The notes beneath the pieces were generated by a model. The model was not told the origin of the DNA. It did no database searches and worked only from the letters and a program-made list of their open reading frames with translations. The translations under genes were made by a program, and so were the position numbers. Positions 1-11,985 of a stretch of DNA of 64,000 nucleotides are shown one piece after another; within the stretch, counting starts at the first letter, position 1; the number at the start of each line of letters is the position of its first letter. The stretch is from Adiantum capillus-veneris (lineage: Eukaryota; Streptophyta; Polypodiopsida; Polypodiales; Pteridaceae), in the NCBI GenBank assembly GCA_014529385.2, contig CM043963.1, forward strand, positions 99,873,412-99,937,411, in the 5' to 3' direction.

Positions 1-975
1 ATGATGCCGTCGTGCCTACCAACGCACACAATTTTTATAACTAGTTTATTTTTGTTGGTACGATCATCGGTATCCATGCGACGTGTTGTAGTGATGGTTT
101 ATATCATCATCTAAATATAAGAATGCATAAGAAATTTAATAAAATAAGGTGCACACTATTTGTTCATGTACACTTTCATGTCATATGCATCTTAACATGT
201 GATAGAAATGAAACCAAAATAAGGTTGCTTGTATCTTTATTTTTGTAGGAGTTTTGCCCATTATGCTAAATTGAAGGACATGGTTCAAAATTGAGGCCCT
301 GACTGAAATCATGCATGTCATCAATCTTTGTCTCCCTCTCTCTCTAGATTACAAAAGCATGTTCCTCTTTGAGAACGCAGATTGTATTCAACCATTTACA
401 TTCTTGAACCTATTCCCTTGCACACAATCCATACCAAACTAACCATTCTGCTTAGCTCTTGCTCCATGAAATGTGAGACCGAACATTGAGGCAATGTAGG
501 AGAGCCTCTTTTTGTATACCCATTATGTTCCTTGAAAAATTGAGAGTATGAGTATCATACCCTACTCGAGTGCTCAATTTTTTATCACATCAAATTTCTT
601 TTCTTACATTTTAGATTGGACCATGGCCTACATTTCTTTTTCTTTGAGAAACTTCACATAGTCATAATTGATAATGTCAGTTAAAGTTATGACTTTGGTT
701 TGTATTGATCACTCATTAAATAGGCATTGTAGCTTTACTCATATTCTTATCTCATACAAACAACCGATTGACTAAGGTATTAGTTGGTTAATGATCATGC
801 TCGAGATACATGTGTAAAATCTTGAATTTATTCTTGTTTACAAAAAACATTGGAAACCTGAATTGTTTGGCAAAGAGGCTTCATGTCTTGACTTTGAAAA
901 AAAAACTTGGATCAAAAGGGGTGATAGCCTTCTAATCACAACTTCAACCTTTAAATTTTTTAAACAACTGGGGTA
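1..975. other. AT-rich flank with no recognisable gene
   Basis: No open frame of useful length, no RNA gene and no known repeat family is recognisable here. The only notable piece is a motif around 907-955 (core GGGGTGATAGCCTTCTAATC). A similar copy in the same orientation occurs at about 37,316-37,364, beyond the other end of the proposed giant element, and a weaker one near 37,438. This is taken as flank outside the element in gene A-D territory. Confidence 0.5.
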
Positions 976-1003
976 AATATAGGGTAGAAGCATGTTAACG
1001 TGC
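976..1003 (+). repeat. Left terminal inverted repeat (28 bp)
   Basis: This is a perfect reverse complement of 37,266-37,293. The alignment breaks immediately outside (976) and inside (1003). The first recognisable coding sequence of gene A starts about 150 bp further in. Confidence 0.65.
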
Positions 1004-1012
1004 TACACTTTT

Positions 1013-1042
1013 TATGCTAGTTCACATGTGTGAACAAGCATA
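1013..1042. repeat. Left subterminal palindrome of the TATGCTA motif
   Basis: A 30-bp near-perfect palindrome with arms TATGCTAGTTCACA and TGTGAACAAGCATA; one pair is mismatched. It uses the same heptamer that makes up the long internal arrays. A related imperfect palindrome lies at the opposite end. Its position is what would be expected of a transposase-binding site, but that role is inference. Confidence 0.5.
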
Positions 1043-1485
1043 CTTAGTTAGCATAAGTTGATTCATGTAAGTCACTATATTAGTAATCATATTTAAACTC
1101 CTAAAGTAAAAAGTACAATATAATAATCAAAAGTGGTGACCTATTGAATTTAGTCTTTGAAGCTGTTTGTTAGCACCCATAGGCGTCACAGAGGAGAGAG
1201 TGGGGAAGTGATGAAGAAAAAGGGCCGGAGCAACGTGGAGCCTGCAAGCAAGGTGGCGCATGGAAAGCATTTGTGTTCTCCTCAGCAGCCAACAGTAGCT
1301 GCTAAGCAGGAAGGGAGTTCAAAGTTTAAAGAAAAGAGCTCCAAAGAGCCGACTGCCCATCCTATACGCAGAAAATGCAGAACCCCTTCTGCTTCTCCAT
1401 CTCCGTGCAAAAGGGCAAAACTATCTTCATCTCAAGGTTCCCCAATGTCCCATGCAGGCAGTCAAGGTGGAGAAACATGACTCCT

Positions 1486-1505
1486 GTACTCTCTCTCTCT
1501 CTCTC
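1486..1505 (+). repeat. (CT)n tract
   Basis: Short pyrimidine dinucleotide run between the first coding block of gene A and the 1560-1735 tandem repeats. Confidence 0.8.
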
Positions 1506-1559
1506 TGCGGGTTTTGTGTGTTTTCACTTCTACCACAAGAAGCTTCATACAATATAGAT

Positions 1560-1735
1560 GAGGACATTTCCATGCAATACAGTGGAGCACATTTCCATGC
1601 AATACAGTGGAGCAATATAGTTGAGCACATTTCCATGCACACTTGGATAAAACAATTGAGCACATTTCCATGCAATATAGTTGAGCACATTTCTCTTTGC
1701 TCGATACGATACAATTGAGCACATTTCCCTTTGAT
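1560..1735 (+). repeat. Degenerate tandem repeat, unit GAGCACATTTCCATGCAATA
   Basis: Six to seven imperfect copies of GAGCACATTTCCATGCAATA followed by AGTT or AGTG, with variable spacers. The block interrupts gene A between its basic N-terminal block and the next coding block. Open frames across it on either strand only translate the repeat. Confidence 0.75.
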
Positions 1736-3216
1736 GTGTGCAAGCCGATGGAAAGCTTCAAAGGTCATGATCCCCATGCAAGATAAATTTTGTACAACTT
1801 TGGAAGAGTTCACTGCTGCTTATGGCCTTTCCATGGAGGGTTTAGATCCCAAAATGGCTAGGTGGGAGAAGGTCATTGATCTCAAATGGTTCAGCGTGTT
1901 CAAACAAACAAAGGATCCCAACCAGTACCGCATCAAATGTAGTACCATCCGTGCCAAAATGTATGAGTTGATGATGAAACTGCACTACAGTGTATACCAA
2001 AAGGCCCCAACCAACATGGAAATTTCCTTTCCATTTGTAAAGGGTTTCGTGAAAGAATTCAGTCCTATCGTGATTGTAGGTGGGACAACCATTAGGTTCA
2101 ATTGGGACGATTTACAATGCAATACTTGCAGGATATTCGAGAGAAGGGATATTATGAGGGCCATGTGAACAAGTGGAGAATACGCAATCTTCAGCTTCCA
2201 ACTTCAAAAATTAAGGATGAGTCTACTGGCATCTGCGAGGAGAACATGGCATTGGTAGGAAAGAGTACTGCCAAATCTACCAAGGCCACACTTCTACCTC
2301 ATCAAGATAGTCGACAAGAGATAGAAGCTTCTTCATTTTTTGGGTTGGAGGAATCGCAGTGCGTGAAGGCAGGTGTCCTTCATATGAAAACACAACTACA
2401 GTATGATAAACAATATCTAAACAATGTGCAAGAGGCCCTGGAACTTGCTAGGGCTTTGAATGCAAAAAATGTGAAGGTCAATCCTGTTGTCACGGCCATG
2501 AGACAGAGGTTGCAAGAAGCTGAGATGGAGTTGTAGGCTCTATTGCAAAGCAATGATGTGGATGCCCGACGAAAGGTCAAGCTTGAAATCAGAATAGAGA
2601 CAACCAAAGACACCATAGAGGCTATGGGGTTTCCTCCTGGTGAAGATGACCCCATAGATAGTGACATAGACATAACCTGTAAACTGGTAAGTGACCGTAA
2701 GTTTCATCTTTGCACTTTATGTTTGGCATGTGTGCTCAGCTAAGTCATGTACTTACCATGCTCTTTTTGTCTTGGTTTTGTAGGTTGAGGTGGACATTGC
2801 AAAATCCAAGGTGTAGAACTCTAAAAGACAACTTGAACTTTTGATGCACATGCACTCCAAGCTGTAGGGCTCGTTTCTCCAGACTTCCCTAACTAATCTA
2901 GCCCTTGCTAGTTTTATGAAGGATAGAGAGGTGCAAGACAGCATCAGAACAAACATTTGTACTGGCTGTGGTCTACTCCTTGAGGTCCAACCATTCCTTG
3001 CAATGGTTAAGCTCCCTTAACTATCACCTTCTCTACTTTGTTGCTATATGCTCCCTTCGGACCACCTATGCTGCTCCCTCCTGCAAAAGAAGCATACCTA
3101 TTGCATGGTTGTGAAACCTTGCAACACAACGAGATCCAATTACACTAGAGACTGGTAAGAAAGCATACATGAATGTATGCTTGCTAGCTAGCATACATGA
3201 CATATAGTCTACAAGC

Positions 3217-5110
3217 TTGATCATATTGGGAATAAAAGGTGTGCTACTTAGCATAATGAATATGCTAATTAGCATGCCAGGTATGCTAGTTATCATACTA
3301 TATATGCCAGTTAGCATATACAGTATGACAGTAAGCATATTGGATATGCTAATTAGCATATCCAGTATACGAGCTAGCATACTGGATATGCTAGTAGGCC
3401 TACTTCATATGAAAGTAGGCCTACTTGACTAGCCTATCCAGTATGCTAGCTAGCACACTAGATATGCTAGTTAGATGAGTGTATTCTAATTAGCATATTC
3501 AGTATTCTAGTAAGCATATTGAGTATGCTTATTAGCATACCGGAGTTAGCATATTGAATGCTAATTATCATATCCAGTATGCTAGTTAGCATATTGGATT
3601 GATAGTTGTAATGCTAATTAGCATACAAGATATGCTAATTAGCATATGGATATTCTAGTTAGCATACTGAGTATGATAGTTAGCATGTACTGAATATGCT
3701 AGTTAGCATACTTGATATGCTATTAAGCATGTTGGATATGCTAATTACCAATATTTATATGCTAGTAAGCATTTTGGAGCATATTGGATTAGCTTAGAGA
3801 TTATAAGGTTTTCTAGTTAGCATACTAGGTATGCTAGTTAGCATATTGGATATGCTTATTAGCATACCGGATATGCAAGCTGGAATGATAGTTAGCATAC
3901 AAGATATGATAATCAACATATCCAGTATCCTAGTTAGCATGCAAGATATGCTAATGAGCATATCCAATATACTAGTTAGCATACTGGATATGCTAGTAGG
4001 CCTACTTGATTAGCGTATCCAGTATGCTAACTAGCACACTAGATATGCTACTTAGATGAGTGGATGCTAATTAGCATATCCACTATGCTAGTAAGCATAT
4101 TGGGTATGCTTATTAGCATACCGGAGTTAGCATATTGAATGCTAATGAGAATATCCAGTATGTTAGAAAGCATATTGGATTGCTAGTTGGAATGCTAATT
4201 AGCATATTGGATATGCTAGTAGGCCTACTTGATTAGGGTATCCAGTATGCTAACTAGCACACTGAATATGCTAATTAGATGAGTGGATGCTAATTAGCAT
4301 ATCCAGTATGCTATTAAGCATATTGGGTATGCTTATTAGCATACCGGAGTTAGCATATTGAATGCTAATTAGCAGATCTAGTATGCTAGTTAGCATTTTG
4401 GATTGCTAGTTGGAATGCTAATTAGCATATTGAATACGCTAGTTAGCATACTTGATATGCTATTAATCATGTTGGATATGCTAATTACCAATATTTATAT
4501 GCTGGTAAGAATTTTGGAGCATATTGGATTAGCTTAGAGATTATAAGTTTTTCTAGTTAGCATACTAGGTATGCTAGTTTTTCTAGTTAGCATACTATAA
4601 GTTTTTCTAGTTAGCATACTATAAGTTTTTCTAGTTAGTTAGATTATAAGCTAGCTAGTTTTTCTAGTTAGCATACTATAAGTTTTTCTAGTTGGCATAC
4701 TATAAGTTTTCCTAGTTAGTTAGATTATAGTTTGCTAGTTAGATTATAAGTTTTTCTAGCTATAGCATACTAGGTATGCTAGTTAGCATATTAGATTTGC
4801 TAATTAGCATACCGGATATGAAAGATGGAATGATAATTAGCATACAAGATATGCTAATTAGCATGTCCAATATGCTAGTTGGATATGCTAATTATCATAC
4901 TTGATATGCTATTAAGCATGTTGGATATGTTAATTAGCATATGTTATCTGCTAGCAAGCACACAAAAGCTTGTGGGTACACTTGAATTGCTTAGAGATTA
5001 TAAGGTTTACTACTTAGCATACATGGTATGCTTGCTAGCATACTTGATATTCTAGTTAGCATATATGATTATGCTAGCTAATATACACGGGAATGCTAAT
5101 TAGCATACTG
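3217..5110. repeat. Array 1 of the palindromic TATGCTA(G/A)TTAGCATA motif, in a probable intron of gene A
   Basis: About 1.9 kb made of the near-palindrome TATGCTA[GA]TTAGCATA, joined by short linkers that read TCCAG, TTGGA or CTGGA. The linkers are themselves reverse complements of each other, so the array reads almost the same on both strands. Higher-order repetition is visible: blocks starting GTAGGCCTACTT near 3400, 4000 and 4218 run in parallel for about 200 bp, and another block containing GGATTAGCTTAGAGATTATAAG recurs at about 3785 and 4525. The array lies between coding blocks of gene A, and an acceptor-like TTTTTGTTGCAG precedes the next block at 5204. Open frames in it (MLISI-type repeats) are translations of the repeat, not genes. 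Confidence 0.85.
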
Positions 5111-5289
5111 GCCTAGCTGCACACATAGTCAACATATCAAACATACTATGTAGAATACATGACATGCTTGTAAAGGGTGTAATCAAAGATATTTTTGTTG
5201 CAGACCTCTCAAAGCCCCTGCATGATGTGGGTAGTGTGCATAACGCCAAAGGTAAAGGAAAGGCTGCAACTGAGAACCCTTCAGCTGCC

Positions 5290-5660
5290 ATGCCTGCTGC
5301 AACTGACACAGTAAAAGCTTCTCACAGACAATGGCTAGTGCTAGTGCTACTGCCTCAGGGGAAACATTGAAGGCTAACATCATAGAGGACCCACAGGAAG
5401 TTGGTGATAACATGCCTGCTGCAACTCACACATTAAAAAATTCTCAGTAGACAATGGTTAGTGCTAGTGCCAGTGCCTCAGGGGAAACATTGAAGACTAA
5501 CATCATAGAGGACCCATAGGAAGCTGGTGATAACATGCCTGCTGCCACTGAGATAGTAAAAACTTCTTAGCAGACAATATCTAGTGCTAGAGCCAGTGCC
5601 TGAGGGGAATCTTTGAAGACTAAAAACATAAAGGACCTGCAGGAAATTGGTGATAACAGC
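5290..5660 (+). repeat. Three tandem 123-bp coding repeats in gene A
   Basis: ATGCCTGCTGC recurs at 5290, 5412 and 5535, so the unit is 123 bp (41 codons); the first copy has lost one base. Each unit encodes a variant of SASASGETLKTNIIEDPQE, then a GDNMPAAT stretch. Stops inside the units stand where sibling units have Gln, or are otherwise explained by single changes. The repeat would form part of a low-complexity linker upstream of the FCP1-like domain. Confidence 0.75.
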
Positions 5661-7190
5661 CCTCTCGAGAGTTTTTTGCAAAAGACTAAGGTAAAGATAA
5701 AAGTAGGCCTTGAAGAGGTACCTAAATAAATTGCAAACAAGGCTGTGGCTCCCCAAATAAGATGGAGGACAAAGCTGAAAGCACCAAAGGTGAAAAAAAA
5801 GCCACCCGCTCAAGAGCTTGCAAAAAATTGTGTCAATGACCTTTCCTTAGATTCTGTATTGTGAGCAGGCAACTGTCACTATTCAGTTGTTTGGCCTTTA
5901 CTACCCATACCTGTGCCCTTCACTCTTATGGCTATGCCATTTCGAAAACCTAATGCCTCTTCTGGCTGACTTTGTAACTTTTTTTATTTTCCTGGTGAAA
6001 ATGTTTGTGTAATATAATGTTGATTAGCAGTCCATTATAATTTTTTGCAATCTATGAACTTCTTCACTTTGTATCGATGTTTCTTTGTAGAGTAAGAGAA
6101 AGTGGCATTAATTTCCTTGCCTGATGTAAATGCGGCTATGCAATGGCAGAAAGTTTCAAAAAGGAGCATCCGCAAAGCCAGACAGATAAGGAGATAAAAT
6201 TTGGAGATTGAAAAGCGGCTAGAACAATATTCACAACGTGCCCGTAGAATTTTTGAGCGCCTAAATTATGTTCACCCATCTAGGGAGGTTATATATGCTA
6301 AATGGTATCCTCCTCCAAACCCAATATGGGTGCCTAAGCAACTGTGTGATGAAAAAAGGGCTCTTTTACTATATCTCAACGGTCTTTTGCTAAGGGTGGT
6401 AGAGACTCGCTTTGAAAAAAAGCCCCTTGCATATGCAAATGAAATGATAAAATACAATGTAGAGGGATGGCATGTGTTCTATCGCAAGGAAAGCCACAAG
6501 TTTTGGGATTGGTGTATTCAGCTCTCAGTGTGTATATTTGGAGCACAAGCATGCATCATAAAGTCATGACTATTTGGAGGGATGTTTTTAAATTGCAGGT
6601 GCCAAGGATTGCCGATATTCTTATGCAAGAGTAGTGCAAGAGGAAACCCTGGCTAATTAGCGATAATTGTATGTTTATGAAAGATTTAGCCGTGTTTTGG
6701 AAATACGCTCTGGCGTACAATTCCCAAAACACGCTTCTAATTGATGATATACTCTACAAAGTGTCTCAGAACCCAACACAAGCTTGGCTCGTTGCTCCAA
6801 AGCTAGAGGACCAAAGTGATGAGAAGAGAGAACGGTTTCTTATAAAAACTATGAAAGACTGCTTTTTCTTTGGCTGCAATCCGATAATCGAGCAGCGTAT
6901 GTGACTGACAATACCTTTGATAGCTTCTCTGATGAAGTCCTCAAACAATTGGTAAAGGAAAATAGAAGGCAAATGGAAAAGGAGCAGCAAATGGAAGCCG
7001 ACCTAGGAAAAAAAGAGGGAGGAAAAAGCTAGGCTGGAGAGGGAAAGAAAAGAAAAGGAGTAGCAAAGAGGCAACCTAGAAGAAGAGAGAAAGGAAAAAG
7101 CAGAGGAAAAGGAGAAAGCAGAGGACAAGGAGAAAGCAGAGAAAAAGGAGGTAGTAGAAAAGGGAGGTTATAAAATTGCGAGCTTGTGAT

Positions 7191-7765
7191 TTCGAGCCTT
7201 ATAATCGCTAGTTAGAGCTTTTGCATATTTCATGATATATATTGAGCTTTTCACCACTTAGTGTAAGCTATTTTAGAAACACTAACCCAAAATATAATAC
7301 CCAACATTAATGTTCAAGATAGAACCATTCTTGCTAGTAAGCCCACAAGTACAAAGAATCCTTCAATCCATGTATTAAAATGATTTTAATTAGTAATAAG
7401 AATAAAACATGCTTTATAAATATGATCCGATAAATAGTAGAGACAACTAAAATGCCAAAACACCTTGTAGTGAAGTAAACCACCACTAAACCATATTCCC
7501 AACACATGGACCTGCTAATGTGGACATGGTACCTTAATTTAATACTTCATTTCTCCTAGAAAGATAGAGATCAAATTTCAGCAGATACCATAATGGGTGT
7601 CCCAAAAAATTTACAACAAAATAGAATTTACAATGCAATTTGGTAAATAGTAGGGGAATCCAAGTTGCCAAAATACTTTTTGATGGGATAAATTACCACT
7701 AAACTATAAATAAGAGTTGAGTGCACAAAACTTTGAGCATTTGTTTGAGATCAAATAGCTATTTA
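7191..7765. other. Gap between convergent genes A and B
   Basis: AT-rich, with no coding signal. Two loosely similar segments of about 80 bp (near 7430-7500 and 7640-7710), sharing AAATAGTAG and ACCACTAAAC, suggest an old local duplication. This is the 3' flank of both genes. Confidence 0.4.
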
Positions 7766-7901
7766 CTATCTTGAAACTGGACTTAGAAGACGAGGCTGAG
7801 CAAGTATGAAGGCTAAATCTTGCTTAGAGAGAAATGCTTGATGCATTGCCATGTGTTGATTGCGCTCCAAACCCAGGACGTATATATAGACATAGTAAAG
7901 A

Positions 7902-7963
7902 TGCTTACAGGCTAGAAATGCCTTCTTATCTTTCTCCCTCTTTTGAAAATCTACACAAGTGCA
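7902..7963 (-). other. SWIM zinc finger of gene B
   Basis: Spacing C-x-C-x(n)-C-x-H: CTC at 7955-7963 and CKH at 7902-7910 when read on the minus strand. SWIM fingers are usual at the C-terminus of MuDR/FAR1-type transposases and support the assignment of gene B. Confidence 0.75.
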
Positions 7964-10900
7964 TGTAGGATCTTCTCGTATATGAACATCATAGCACTCA
8001 CTAGTAAGAAGACGAAAAACCACATGATTGTGTGCCACCATTTCTTTTTCCTCTATCAACGTTGCACTTAGACTCTCAGCTACAGCCAAGCACTTTTCAG
8101 CTTCTTTTGAGATTCCATGCCTCCATTTTTTACTCCTCTTACATGATGGAGGAGGGGTTATACATTCACCCTCTCTTGGCACTATTACACACCGTAGTTG
8201 AAAACCTGCCTTTGAAAGGCCTGCATACTCCTCCTTTGAAATCATGGTACCAAGCTGAATTGGCCATGTTGCAGGTGTATCTGGCTTGTGATTGACTTTT
8301 TTGTCAACATTCCAAGTGTGTTCAACATTGTGGTTACAAAACCACATCCATTGAGCAAATGTTTTTCCATCGTATGTGCGCTCTGACCAAAATGATGGTG
8401 CGACCAACCCAAGACTTTGACTCTCAATTACATTCATACATTTTTTTCCTTTTACTCTTCCAAAGCACTTTCTACGACAATGAATTGGCATGCGCCTAAG
8501 GGTCTACACTGACCTGTGTATATCCTTTTCCAAAATTTGAGTTGCACTGTCCACACCACCATCACCATCTTTATTACCCATACTATGATATTTTGTACTT
8601 TCATTGTAAGTTGGTCCTTCTTCTTTGGCAAAATTTTCTTGCAATTTAGTTGAGTTATCCACATCCACATTGTGCATATTTGTGAAGTTAATTTTTTTTC
8701 ATGGTCGTCCACGTTGGCAACGATCTCGTGACTCCATGATATACCCTAGTGAGTGTGAGCTATTTCCAAGGTTCGACCTCTTCTTTCTTTGCATCGATTC
8801 TTTGTCATCATGTAAAATTGGATCTTGGAAGTTAGTTTCATTATCATTCATTCCATGCAGCTGGGGTTGGAGTCAACCTTGATTGTGCTCTACTCAAGAG
8901 AGAATCTATGTCTGGTCCAGTACCTATGTATTGTCCGGTCAAGTATCCCAACTGCTTTGCACATTGAGGATAGGAGTTGATGACATCTGTAATACAAGCA
9001 TCATACAATGTGATCTTTTTTTTCCCTCCCTCTCCAGAAAGCCAACTTGCATATATACTCTCTGATAAGTTTGTAGTAGGGATAACAGCACGATCCCATG
9101 GACTCAACTCATCCTGAAAGATTAGAAATATTAATTCACAATATTTACTACATAATTGTGAGATTTATACCCAAAACCACCCCAATGTGAGATTCTATCT
9201 TCCCACCAGGAGAACCAATTTTTCAAAGGCACTAGATTCTCTATTGGAACACCATTCTCATACCACCATCTCTTTATTGACCTAGCTTGCATTTGTGCTT
9301 CTAACAAAGTGTTTCTTGTTCTCCATTTTTCACACAAAGAAATATGCTCCATTTGTTTTGCATTTGGAATGAGTGCTCTTGTTTTCTTTTGGAGACTTTG
9401 TTCCTAATGGAACAAGCATGATCTTTCACGACCTTCCATTACATTGTCTGCTCCTCCATTGTAGATTGCTCGAATAGCATTCCAATTGGCACTTGCCTCA
9501 TCTGCCCCCGTAAACCCAGTGAAATTTGCAATTGGATAACCATTCTCAACCATAACAAAATTGAGACTTTTCCAAAATAATATTTCTGACTCTTCGTCTC
9601 ACATATTGCAATAACCATCAAGCTGTTCTTGCTGAGGCAGAAAGTATGCATTGTAAGACATATTAGTCAATGCTTAAATCATCACTTTTAAATACATCTA
9701 TAAATTTATCACCTTGGGTCATAAACTGAGCATGACATGGTTGACATCCTTCAACACGATGTGTATAGTCGAAATGGACCCAAGCATTATGCAGATCTCC
9801 TTGACTAGAACGATCCATGCATCTTATTAAATCAACTCCTGAACCAGGACCTTTGGTGGACATCTTAAAAACAAAACATTTATCATGAAGTCCTCCTTGG
9901 CCAGGGAAACGACTCCCATGAAAAAATGGAAACAAACATTTTTTCTTCAGTAAGAGAATATTGTCAAATCCATCTCCCACTACCACTGACCCATGTTGTT
10001 TTTCTGAAGCAATGATACTCCTTAATCTGTAATGCATTAGAAAAAAATAATTAGGTACTATACTGATAAATATTAACAAAAAGGATGTATCCTTACCTTT
10101 GGTTTTGCATAAGTGGCATCATCTCTTCCAGATAGTTTTGAAGTTCTGCATCTCCCATAGAATGTCCCTTGTCGAGAATGAGTGAATCCATTAGAACTTG
10201 ACGAGCCACAAGCATTTGAATTTTTTGAGGACCACTAGACCTGTCAATCTTCAACACTGTTTGGACTAATCCTCAGATTTTTTCTATGGTGGCACGAGAT
10301 GTACCTTTCTGCACATCATGCTCATGGTGGCCTACATGCACTACCAATCTTGACATGTTGCAATCCTCTGGCAAAACGTAGTAAATTATGCATGGACATA
10401 TTGCTTGACAAGTGACAACCTTGCCGCAGTAATGACATATAATCTTTGTGCTGTCTTCCTGAGCAAGGTAACCTTTTCCTATTGGTTTATCTAAATATCC
10501 ATGAAAATATGCATTATTGAATTGTTTATTGTTTAGATAGTACCGACAAAAATTTCTATGACATTCCAAGGAGAACAAACAATAACTCATCCGAAATGGA
10601 CATCCAATGGACATGTTGGTTGTTTGGGGGTGTGTCCATGTATGTCCATCAAATTTCTGCTCCATGCCACTCATTGAGTTACATTTGCCAAAAGTTGACG
10701 GAAGTTCAAACACAAGGTTCCCGTTGTATTCTCTAGGTAGTTCTTCCACTTTCACAGGCCCATGAGATCGTTTCATTAGTCTTTCAATCGGTGAGATGTT
10801 GAAAAGGATAATATCCAATGCACCACGCTTTTTTACTTTTTTTGATAGTTTCTCATCACCACTGCTGCTATCGAGGAAAATATAATTGTCTTGCTGTTTT

Positions 10901-11005
10901 TGCAAATTTGTGTGCAAGTCTCCTTGGGTTGGTATCTTGATAGCTGCAGCATAGAAAGATCTTGCATTCAATAAGTTTGTATCCTCTGAGTCTTCCACAT
11001 CATTG

Positions 11006-11010
11006 GTTTC
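11006..11010 (+). other. Target-site duplication GTTTC (left)
   Basis: GTTTC abuts the 5' LTR and is repeated at 22,423-22,427 after the 3' LTR. Removing the element and one copy restores a continuous minus-strand reading frame of gene B, which independently confirms the boundary. Confidence 0.9.
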
Positions 11011-11966
11011 TGTTGACCGCTTGGTCAACAACACAACATAACTCAAGTTTCGTACCAAAGTCTTATCTTTTGCGAGTTATGAAATGCTGCGGATTATGGC
11101 TATAAACGTCATTTGTAATGAGTAGTTATTCTAGTTTCAGAAGTCGGGGTGCAATGGCACTTCCGGATTGTAAATACAAAGCCATTTGACCCTTTCAACC
11201 CCATTTTTGGTTAAACCTAAGGTAGCCTTAGTATATAAGGTACCTAGGTCATTTTGTAAAGGAAGACTTTAATCATAATCAAAACTTAGCGCTGCCGTCT
11301 ACTGTGTGAGAGAGAAAGAGAGTGAGCGTGAGCTTCATCATCTCGCTACACCCGGCTCGCTCAACACATTGGATATCCGACTGCACCATTGTTGTAGGCT
11401 CGAGGAGAGCTACGCGACAACGCCAAGCATTCCACGCGAGATGAAGCGCACACGCCGACGCATCTACGAGCTATTTGTGGCCGTAAGTGTATCAAACGAT
11501 GTTTGTTTTCTGTGTGCTAGTAGTCTATAGAATCGTGGCGACATAAGCTACGCATAGGTACTCATAAATTTTAGTTTCGGGCCCTTTCAAAATTCTGTTC
11601 TGTCATCCTACACGTTTTCCGCAGATGGGTTTAGAGTGAGGGTTTTGAGTGTAGAAGCTTAGGGACAGGTGTATCCTAGTGAGGGGATGGTGTTCCTTAA
11701 TTTTCGTACGAATCTGGCATGATTAGGTGAGTTACCTTCCGCATGTGTGTATGTGGCTAGGTGGTGTAGTTGAGAGCAGTGAGGTTCTTGATTGTGGTTT
11801 AGTTGGCCTTCAAGAGTGTTTTATGTGTAGGATGGTCTTAGCCTAACAAGCTAAAGAGATTTCCTCCGTGTGCCTATCGTGTCATTTGTGTCCTCGATTG
11901 ACATTATGTTGATCTAGGTAGTGTTTGCATGCACTTCATGGGTGTGTGAGTCTCTCCCGTCCAACA
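11011..11966 (+). repeat. 5' LTR of the gag-protease element
   Basis: 956 bp, TG..CA, nearly identical to 21,465-22,422. It contains a TATATAAG promoter box at 11,232-11,239 and ends one base before the tRNA-Asp-type primer-binding site. Confidence 0.93.
11232..11239 (+). promoter_or_regulatory. TATA box of 5' LTR
   Basis: TATATAAG in the first third of the LTR, with the matching box in the 3' LTR near 21,687. It would start the genomic transcript about 30 bp downstream, setting the U3/R border near 11,265. Confidence 0.6.
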
Positions 11967-11967
11967 T

Positions 11968-11985
11968 TGGCGCCGCTGCCGGGGA
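11968..11985 (+). other. Primer-binding site, tRNA-Asp type
   Basis: TGGCGCCGCTGCCGGGGA. The complement of the plant tRNA-Asp 3' end is TGGCGCCGTTGCCGGGGA; only one base differs. This PBS is usual for Athila/Tat-like Gypsy elements. Confidence 0.88.

Larger units (their letters stand above)
1157..7190 (+). pseudogene. Gene A: degenerate gene with C-terminal FCP1-like HAD phosphatase domain
   Basis: Coding blocks lie at about 1157-1480 (Lys/Ser/Pro-rich), 1740-2683, 2784-3005, 5204-5865 and 6130-7190. GT..AG junctions are visible at about 2684/2783 and before 5204. The C-terminal block looks like an FCP1 homology domain: LNGLL near 6375, YIWSTS near 6535, KDLAVFW near 6690, NTLLIDD at 6728-6748, then YK..NP. 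FCP1 proteins are HAD-fold Ser/Thr phosphatases. In plant relatives the first motif reads DLNGLL; here the catalytic Asp is Tyr (TAT 6372-6374), so this copy is probably inactive. The middle is predicted coiled coil with 41-residue tandem repeats, and the tail is Lys/Glu-rich. There are frameshifts near 2110, 5325 and 6520. Most stops look like CAG->TAG (2534, 2814, 2865, 5448, 5517, 5568, 6632). The N-terminal half is unrecognised. Confidence 0.65.
7766..11010 (-). pseudogene. Gene B, main part: MULE/SWIM-type DDE transposase
   Basis: Reads from 11,010 down to 7766. In order: an acidic N-terminal stretch, a zinc-binding cluster with HYCGK and HVGHHEHD (near 10,300-10,440), then a transposase core with DEASANWNAIR and RSCLFH near 9420-9530. 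Then come SHWGGFG, TTNLSESIYASW near 9080, and a C-terminal SWIM zinc finger of the form CTC..CKH at 7902-7963. This order is that of Mutator-like transposases and their SWIM-containing relatives. Introns are visible at about 10,027-10,096 and 9110-9170. It is broken by stops near 10,275, 9601 and 9416 (Trp->stop) and a frameshift near 9665. The N-terminal end continues at 22,423-22,730 across two insertions. Whether it belongs to the large element or is an older nested MULE is open. Confidence 0.7.

Noticed and set aside
3066..4013. Open frames encoding repeating MLISI/MLTSI peptides on both strands
   Set aside because: They only translate the TATGCTAGTTAGCATA array.
3217..5110. CRISPR-like or bacterial repeat array
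   Set aside because: The units are palindromic, variable and without unique spacers, and the surroundings are spliced plant transposon genes.
8032..8295. Plus-strand open frames across 8032-9065
   Set aside because: They lie opposite the clearly coding minus-strand exons of gene B, which have recognisable motifs.
11306..11530. Small protein gene duplicated at 21,762-21,986
   Set aside because: Both copies are the same stretch of the two LTRs, without codon-like conservation.
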